A stretch of DNA of 64,000 nucleotides from contig JAMKCH010022421.1 of assembly GCA_023653785.1 (NCBI GenBank), positions 1 to 64,000 on the forward strand, given 5' to 3'. Both the position numbers and the translations under genes were made by a program. Source of the DNA: Ophioderma brevispina. Lineage: Eukaryota > Echinodermata > Ophiuroidea > Amphilepidida > Ophiodermatidae. The notes below the pieces were generated by a model, which saw only the letters and a program-made list of their open reading frames with translations, searched no databases and was not told where the DNA came from. Every line of letters begins with the position of its first letter. Position 1 is the first letter of the stretch. Below, piece after piece: positions 58,145-64,000 of this stretch.

Positions 58145-58390
58145 CACTCTCTCTCTCTTGTTCAGGGTAATGACCACTGTAAAATATGTAAAACACTATT
58201 GGGGAGAATGACAAGACATTCTCGGAAGATCATTTGCAAGGAGTGCGTTCATTCAGTGCATGTGGTATTAAGGATTCCAGCCCAAATGAATTGTGATATG
58301 GTTAAAAGATGGAGCCAAGTGCAGTATATTCCGTCATGTGCGTGGATTTCCTTGAAATGCCGTTCTTATGTTGTTATGTTATGCCGTTAG
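58145..58390 (+). other. possible exon or LINE fragment with a PHD-like Cys/His pattern
   Basis: After a CT-rich tract and 'cttgttcag' (a plausible splice acceptor) the frame reads GNDHCKICKTLLGRMTRHSR, then KIICKECVHSVHVV and, further on, YIPSCAWISLKC, ending at a stop near 58390. The CxxC, CxxC-x4-H and W-x3-C spacing recalls a PHD zinc finger, with one Cys after the His replaced. PHD fingers occur in chromatin proteins and near the N-terminus of some invertebrate LINE proteins. There is no second line of evidence. Confidence 0.25.
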
Positions 58391-58639
58391 TTTTTCCTGT
58401 TCTTTCAGTTCCATTTCATTGTCGCTTTGTTTCATTATCCCTCTTCATGTTACTGGTATTTGTCAAAGCTTCATTTATTGTATTCTTGTTTGTGAAGTGG
58501 CTCTTAGGAAATTGCTGAGAACACAAGCGAACGCTTTCTACATGGCTTCTGGTCTGAATAAAAGTTGTCCCCACAATCATACGCTCTTCAGTGGTGAATG
58601 ATGGCGGTTGATTAGTTTCCAGGCTGAGGACCAGCCATC

Positions 58640-58945
58640 TTGAAGCAATGTTAGTTAAACCAATTTTTTAAATCCGGTTTTGTCCCAGCTATATAACACC
58701 TCTCACTTAGCAATACTACTGTGTGAGGATTTATTGGAGCAAAAGATAATTGACCGGATGCCCTTCTTGACGCCAATCCACAGTTTTTGGCGGTGGGCCT
58801 AGCCTTTGGGCAACAGTGCCCATCATGCAATGCAGCATGTGCTGGATGGCCGCCATTAGCTCTCCAGAACTGACGCCCTTGTAGGTAGATCTTCGTTTTC
58901 ATTCTACCAGGGTAACCAGCTACCCTCCTCATCGTATTTCCTTAG
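58640..58945 (-). mobile_element. RTE-like LINE 3' end
   Basis: On the minus strand the sequence contains 'ggcgtcaagaagggcatccg' within a 3' UTR-like block, preceded by 'atgatgggcactgttgccca' and, further upstream, 'aagatctacctacaagggcg'. The AAGGGCATCCGG block is characteristic of the 3' region of RTE/Rex3-type LINEs and SINEs mobilised by them. A 93-codon frame here has no domain. Confidence 0.4.
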
Positions 58946-59104
58946 AAATCCGATGGGGGTGACGGTTTACCCGCCGACAACTCGACAATGCTCAATGTGA
59001 AATGCTTTAACTTGAATATGAGTTATAATGCAGCGCATTTTAATCAATATTACTACTTGCACTTTTGCTCGTATCCACAAGTCATTGGTAATGGCTTTGT
59101 GGTG

Positions 59105-59517
59105 GTGTCAGGATTTGTTCAGCTAGTGTGCTGATCCGGGGCCGCGTGTATCCATGATAGGACGCTCCTAACATGGCCCGCTATTTGAGGCTGGGGCGGA
59201 TTGGGAACAGTCAGGGGTTTACACCCTACTCTTATTCGACACTGACTGCGATGTACATGTACAGTTGTGACTCTCTGTACACGGGACCGAAGGACGGGAT
59301 GCTTTCATGATCCATTTGCCCAATTCCAAGTGAACCATGGAGGAGAGCGGTATTCTGTATTTAATCAATAGCTGGTATACAGATCAAATCCAGAATTGAT
59401 AGTACCCGAATAAATCCCAGCAAGTGCCACGACCCCACCGGGATTCGAACCCGGGAATTTTGATGGTAAATTTGCGCCAGAGGCAAGCACCCTAACCGCT
59501 AGGCCACGCTCTCCCAC
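59105..59517 (-). mobile_element. tRNA-derived SINE (type 4), minus strand
   Basis: On the minus strand the head starts 'agtgggagagcgtggcctag' with an A-box (GGCCTAGCGGTTAGG) and a canonical B-box (GGTTCGAATCCC, about 59438-59456) inside a good T-arm. The acceptor ends do not pair, so it is not a tRNA gene. The body continues for about 300 bases through 'gatcatgaaagcatcccgtc' and 'gtccctatcatgg'-like segments. The 3' limit near 59105 is approximate. Confidence 0.7.
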
Positions 59518-60090
59518 TACTTGCATTAAAAATGTTGTATGTTTACACTTCTTTGAAAATTATGTCACCAAATCCAATGACTTTTCAAGGCCTTATCGGC
59601 ATAAACATATTGCGGTGAGAGTGACCCAACAAAAATTATACCCTTTCAATTAATTGATTGTATCCCTGGATGGTATAGGGACCCAAATAAGATTGGGTAA
59701 ACGGGTATTAATAAAGGGATAATCGAGCCTCCTTTCAGTACATATACGAGAAAGAGACAAGAAATATTGTTAATAATTTTTTTCTGAATCTTGCATTTTT
59801 GGCACATTCTGTATATATACACGGACACAGTAAGGAGGTTTAGATGTCATACGCGAAGTTTGTTTTGTACGTCGAATGTGAAATTCTGTTGGTATGGATC
59901 GATAGAACAACTTAATTTCTCTTGTTTCGTATAAGTACACGCATCGCGGATGGGAATTAACCCCACATACTGTGGATTACAATACCAATGTATTACATCA
60001 AATACAATATTTGACCATAACACAACGCATTGATTTTTCATTGTATCATTATAACGTTGGCAAAGTACTGTGTAAAATATAGCAAATAGG

Positions 60091-60172
60091 CCCACACGCA
60101 CGCACGCACGCACGCGAGCGAGCGAGCGCACGCACACACACACACACACACACACATACACACCTACACACA
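60091..60172 (+). repeat. CACG/GAGC/CA compound microsatellite
   Basis: (ACGC)n, (GAGC)n and then (CA)n occur in succession. Confidence 0.9.
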
Positions 60173-60237
60173 CCCTGCACGCACAATCACTTACAGCCAC
60201 TGTCAGTTTCTCTTGGCCAGAATACAATAAAATTGAT

Positions 60238-60406
60238 GCCGCTGCTGCTGCAACTGCTGCTACTACTACTACTACTGCTACTGCTGCTGCTAGTGCTGCT
60301 GCTGGTGCTACTGCTGCTACTACTGCTACTGCTGCTGCTACTGCTGCTGCTAGTGCTACTGCTGGTGCTACTGCTGCTGCTGCTGCTGCTACTGATGATG
60401 ATGGTG
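60238..60406 (+). repeat. (CTG/CTA)n trinucleotide repeat, ~170 bp
   Basis: CTG and CTA triplets alternate for about 170 bases with a few AAC, AGTG and GGTG variants. Open frames on both strands (poly-Leu, poly-Ser) are repeat artefacts. Confidence 0.9.
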
Positions 60407-60504
60407 CAGAAAACCAATAATAGTGGTCTTTATTGATCGCTAATCACACACTATCAAAGGATCCATCTTGTTAATTAAATCATTAAACACAAAAGTATTT
60501 ACAT

Positions 60505-60523
60505 GGAGAGAGAGAGAGAGAGC
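60505..60523 (+). repeat. (GA)n microsatellite
   Basis: A short uninterrupted GAGAGA run. Confidence 0.9.
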
Positions 60524-60942
60524 GATAAAAGGAAATAGAGTACAAGCGAGGGATAATTGTTTTGATTCCAAATAAAATCGTTCATATCTCCGGTTATATG
60601 TTGATGACCGATATTAGTAGAGTGAAATTTAGTAGAGTGAAATAAAAAGACGCGCAAGGACAGAAACACAGACACATAGAAAGGGAGATTTTTGAAATAT
60701 ATATTATCTTCAAGCTAGCTTTACGTAATGGGAGCTGAACTCAAAATTCAGATTGATCATAATAAAATAGAAATAAAATATATGTTATATTCAACTTCTT
60801 CGAGTCCTTACTACAGGACAATGATTTGTTTAAAGTTTAAAACAAAAGAAAAAAAAAACACATTGCCATCAGTTTTTGAACCGTCAGAGAAATGGCTATT
60901 ATTGTACTGATTCTAGATAGTTTTAATTATAGTCGAATGCAC

Positions 60943-61288
60943 TTTAAGACAACTATCAGTGATTTGAAAAATATTTGAATTTTGCATGAATAGCCTTCAA
61001 AGTAAGGATAGTCCTGTAGAATTCTCATCAGTTACCCTTTTTCTAGCTGAGAATTGACAGAAAGGCAGAAAACGGCAATGTTCCAAGATACGATTCTCCA
61101 TTCAATTACGTGTTGTAGTACGTGTCCTAACGGACATTCATGACTACAATCTCCGATTTTGTCCTCATTAGACTGCTTTTGATATTTTGTAAAAAAAACT
61201 AAAAAATCAATAAAACTCAAAAACTTAAAAAACATAAATTTTGATGATTTTTTCGGTTTCTGATTTGCAAATCACTGTAGTGTCTTTT
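60943..61288 (-). mobile_element. MITE, CACTATCAGTGA family, 346 bp
   Basis: The left end 'tttaagacaactatcagtga' and right end, reverse complemented 'aaaagacactacagtgattt', form imperfect inverted repeats. The interior on the minus strand includes 'actacaacacgtaattgaat' and 'gtcatgaatgtcc', matching the element at 4398-4658. Confidence 0.7.
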
Positions 61289-62227
61289 ACTAAAACCTTC
61301 CTCTAGCTGACCAAGCAAAAGACCATTGCAAAAGTTTCTGAGTAAAATATAATAAGCACTTTAGCATCGTGAGCCCTGAATATTTTACTGATCCGGAACC
61401 TCAATAAAGATTCTCTACCTAGCAGTAGTTGGCAATGTAGTGGTAGTTGCACCATATTCTTTATATGAATTCAACCGTACATTATTGGGATTGTAAAATA
61501 GATACCGTTAATTTTACTGTTTTATTTTAACTTTTACTTGAAGACCTCCTGCTATTGTTGGGAAAATGCCATAAATCTGTGTTTTCTACTGTGAATACCG
61601 GTAACATTTGTAGGCGTATATATTTAATTAGTTAATATTTTAACTGCATATCCCACTAAAAGCGCTAGACTTCGAAGGTGAATACTTTGTAATCATCAAG
61701 GTATGGCGGTGCCTTTACAGGTTGTGATTTCTTCCGCAGAAGAGCATTCACTAATCTTAAGAAATCAAACATACCACATGTTAATACTCCTCTTAATAAT
61801 AATCCTTGTAGATACCCTTGTTTCTATTATTCATAATATGCTTTATTAACCCTTTTTTTAAATTTTGTGTATGTCCTGTGCATATCATATTGTATTTGGG
61901 AGATATGCTTAGTGTTTGGGTTAAATTACTTAATGGACAGTTCAAGAGTTAGTCCGTGAAGACGAATTAGGCAACCAATGACAAATGAATATTCGAGTTA
62001 TTACCTGTCATTGACTGTTCACTTTCTTTAAGTTTAGCCTGTCCGAAATTTTGAAAGTTATGGAATTGCGGTAGGTGCAACTTGTGATTTCTGATAATTT
62101 TGGTGATTGAGAAAGGCGGCGTGCGAGAACACGTTAAAACGATTTGAAGAAACTCATGTTACGTACGGCATCGCCATTTCCATTCTGCATGCAAAAGGTA
62201 GCTTTTTAGTATTCCATATTTGAGACA
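61289..62227. other. non-coding stretch, nothing recognised
   Basis: AT-rich sequence without a domain-bearing frame. Confidence 0.4.
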
Positions 62228-62563
62228 GTGTTGTCCTAGTGGAAAAGCGCAGGACCCGTGATCATTGAACCTTTAAAATCGTAGAGTTCGAGCCCCATTG
62301 TGCAACGTGTTTGTGTCCCTTGGCAAAGATTTCTCAAATGCTTCCTTTGACCCAAGCGATAATTGGGTAGCTGTTATGGGTGATATTAAAATCCAAGTGC
62401 TGATAGAGTAGTGCGCCTAGCCATCAGCCACCTAGATTAAAGCGAATGATTGTGACGATTTCCTGATGCAGGCGTAATAATACAATGGCAATCGCGCCTT
62501 ATATCTGTAGGGTGGATAGGTGCGCGTTATAAATCGACATTATTTATTATGACTATTATTATA
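62228..62563 (+). mobile_element. tRNA-derived SINE (type 3) with L2-like tail
   Basis: The head has an A-box 'gttgtcctagtggaaaagcg' and B-box 'gagttcgagcccc' (about 62284-62296). The body includes 'tagccatcagccacctagat' and 'gtgacgatttcctgatgc'. It ends with 'gcgcgttataaatcgacatt' and an ATTATTATT tail, which resembles the end of the L2/CR1-like element at 12118-12172 and suggests mobilisation by such a LINE. Confidence 0.8.
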
Positions 62564-63639
62564 GGTTTTTTTCAACATATATGGGACATATCTTTGCTTA
62601 CCTGTTTGACAATTATCGTGCTGACATGTTCGCAACTTGTTCTAAAACGCATCCCCTTCTTTCCACATTCACAAATGACATGCAACACATCATATTAATT
62701 GCCCCAAACTTGATATTATCACCCTTTGATACTAAGAATTATTCCAAGTGCTTTCTTTCTACTTCTAAATAGAAGAAAGCTGTCCCGATTTTAGAAGTCG
62801 TGAAAAACAGGAATGTAACCTTCATGTCTTGTACGCATGAGCGTAACAAAACCTTAATACCTTCTATATCAGTTAGGGTACACAATATCTATCTGTACAA
62901 ATAAGTAGCTATTGTGTGCACTGGTGTGCAACACGTGACTCGAGCAAATGCACTATGCAACGCATCATCCAATACTTGGATTTTGAGTTTCCTACCGGAA
63001 TTTTTTTAACCGAAATTCCTATCCCACAAATTCACGCTCGCGTTTATTGCGTCTCGCCTCCTTTAATATGGCACATTTTTGGCGCCAAAATTACAGGCAA
63101 TCAAAGAGTACTCGTGACTGGTAAAATTTATGTAAGTTTATAGTTTTCGCACAGTTATACGAAAAACTGACCTAATGACACCAAACACCATAGAATATAT
63201 ATTCGCTATTTTATTTTATACTAGAGTGCACTTTTGTTATTAAAAATTTTCGGTAAAGATTACTTCCGGTTCGGAAACCCCAAATCCACGTATTAAGGTC
63301 GGTTGAACTGTTCACTACCCTGGTTTTCCATATCAATTATATAAAATTCAAAAATATTTTGACAATGAAACTTTATTTGGCGATTGCGAGGGCGGAAGCA
63401 TACCACATTTGGGGCGGGCACTCTCGTTTTTGCACGTGCCATAAATGCGCTCTTCAAACTTCTAGGGAGACGCTTCCAACTGCTGCCGCTGATTCCCCTA
63501 CACCTATACAAAATAAGACAATACTTGGGTGGCTCAAAGTGAACACAGCTCACAGAGGCCTGAAATAAGTTGCCGATTTTGCAACACACCCTGCATAATT
63601 ACGTAAGATTGCACCGCGATGGCATCTATATTACTAAAA
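62564..63639. other. non-coding stretch, nothing recognised
   Basis: Frames at 62581-62772, 62916-63143 and 63293-63589 have no motif. Confidence 0.4.
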
Positions 63640-64000
63640 TGAGATTTGTCTGTCTTTTTGTCTCTCCGGCCTATTTGTTCGTTTGCTTTGAACATATGGG
63701 ACTGATATGTGGCATGAGGTAGGAAGGACTGTTTGACCTTTGTTTGCAAGGTTTCGGAGTGACCCATAGGTCAAAGTCCGCTAGGTCAATTTTTGCGTAG
63801 AAATGCCCTATTGGTCAAAAGACCGCGCTGACCAGGAGCACGGAAACAAATCTGACGGGTGGTCAAATGTCCACACACCGTTGAGAGGTCAATGGTCACA
63901 CACGGGTGGGGGGTGTGCACGAGTATACTAAAAAAATGGAGTTCCTGTCTGATACTCTCTCTGTCCGGCTATGCTTTTCGTTGTTGACATTTGGCGCTGA
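63640..64000 (+). repeat. interspersed repeat with two related GT/CT-rich segments and many GGTCAA words
   Basis: 'gagatttgtctgtctttttg' plus 'tctctccggcctat' (about 63650) recurs in altered form as 'gttcctgtctgatactctct' plus 'ctgtccggctat' (about 63942). Between them AGGTCA/GGTCAA words occur at least six times (63729-63895). It runs off the window. Confidence 0.5.

Larger units (their letters stand above)
59518..60942. other. non-coding stretch with microsatellites
   Basis: Apart from the CA, CTG and GA repeats listed separately, no gene or element was recognised. Confidence 0.5.

Noticed and set aside
59428..59517. Possible tRNA gene on the minus strand
   Set aside because: The A-box and B-box are good, but the acceptor stem does not pair and the sequence continues into a SINE body.
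60187..60436. Poly-serine and poly-leucine frames
   Set aside because: Translations of a CTG/CTA microsatellite.

Overview
The window looks like AT-rich, intron-containing, repeat-dense nuclear DNA of an animal, most likely a marine invertebrate. The LINE and SINE types and the nicotinic receptor type fit an echinoderm, hemichordate or similar deuterostome, but I cannot fix the phylum. No prokaryotic gene organisation is present. Tandem repeat copies and coding exons differ by many single-base indels, often in homopolymers, so either decay or uncorrected long-read errors must be kept in mind.

The only convincing host genes are two tandem, same-strand copies of the 3' end of a nicotinic acetylcholine receptor (nAChR) subunit gene of the alpha7/alpha9 type. 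Copy 1 has exons at 15604-15811 (TM1-TM2) and 16908-17506 (TM3, cytoplasmic loop, TM4, stop). Copy 2 has the same architecture at 35395-35602 and 36707 to about 37305. Its last exon carries three apparent one-base indels around TM4. I found no ligand-binding-domain exon upstream of either copy, including the 17.9 kb between them. Copy 2 could therefore be a partial duplicate, an alternative 3' cassette of one gene, or a gene whose 5' exons I could not see.

Almost everything else is mobile DNA. There are two decayed DDE transposases: an IS630/Tc1-mariner type gene at 2315-2955, split by a 48-base poly-A run, and a Tc1-like element with both inverted ends at 43070-44664. There are pieces of non-LTR retrotransposons: a tail at 236-345, an L2/CR1-like 3' end at 11190-12172, a C-terminal fragment at 21540-22035, a reverse transcriptase on the minus strand at 53145-54115, and an RTE-like 3' end at 58640-58945. 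At least four tRNA-derived SINE types occur (6216, 6787/7741/52537, 36071/62228, 59105).

The most striking feature is the number of elements with long inverted repeats (MITE or foldback type). They occur at 4398, 8360, 9646, 17949, 19298, 20167, 21333, 22331, 25335, 27491, 28614, 32131, 38563, 45008, 47981, 48139, 55391 and 60943. Several belong to families with two or more members here, some nested in each other. Two stand out. One is a tandem array of about 1.24-kb units, each containing a foldback element (7960-10870). The other is a 711-bp element with perfect 33-bp ends whose inner end motif is repeated in tandem inside it (17949-18659), with a diverged relative at 48139-48938. Microsatellites and homopolymer runs (poly-A, poly-C, GT, GAT, CTG) fill much of the rest. 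I did not find a novel multi-gene system.
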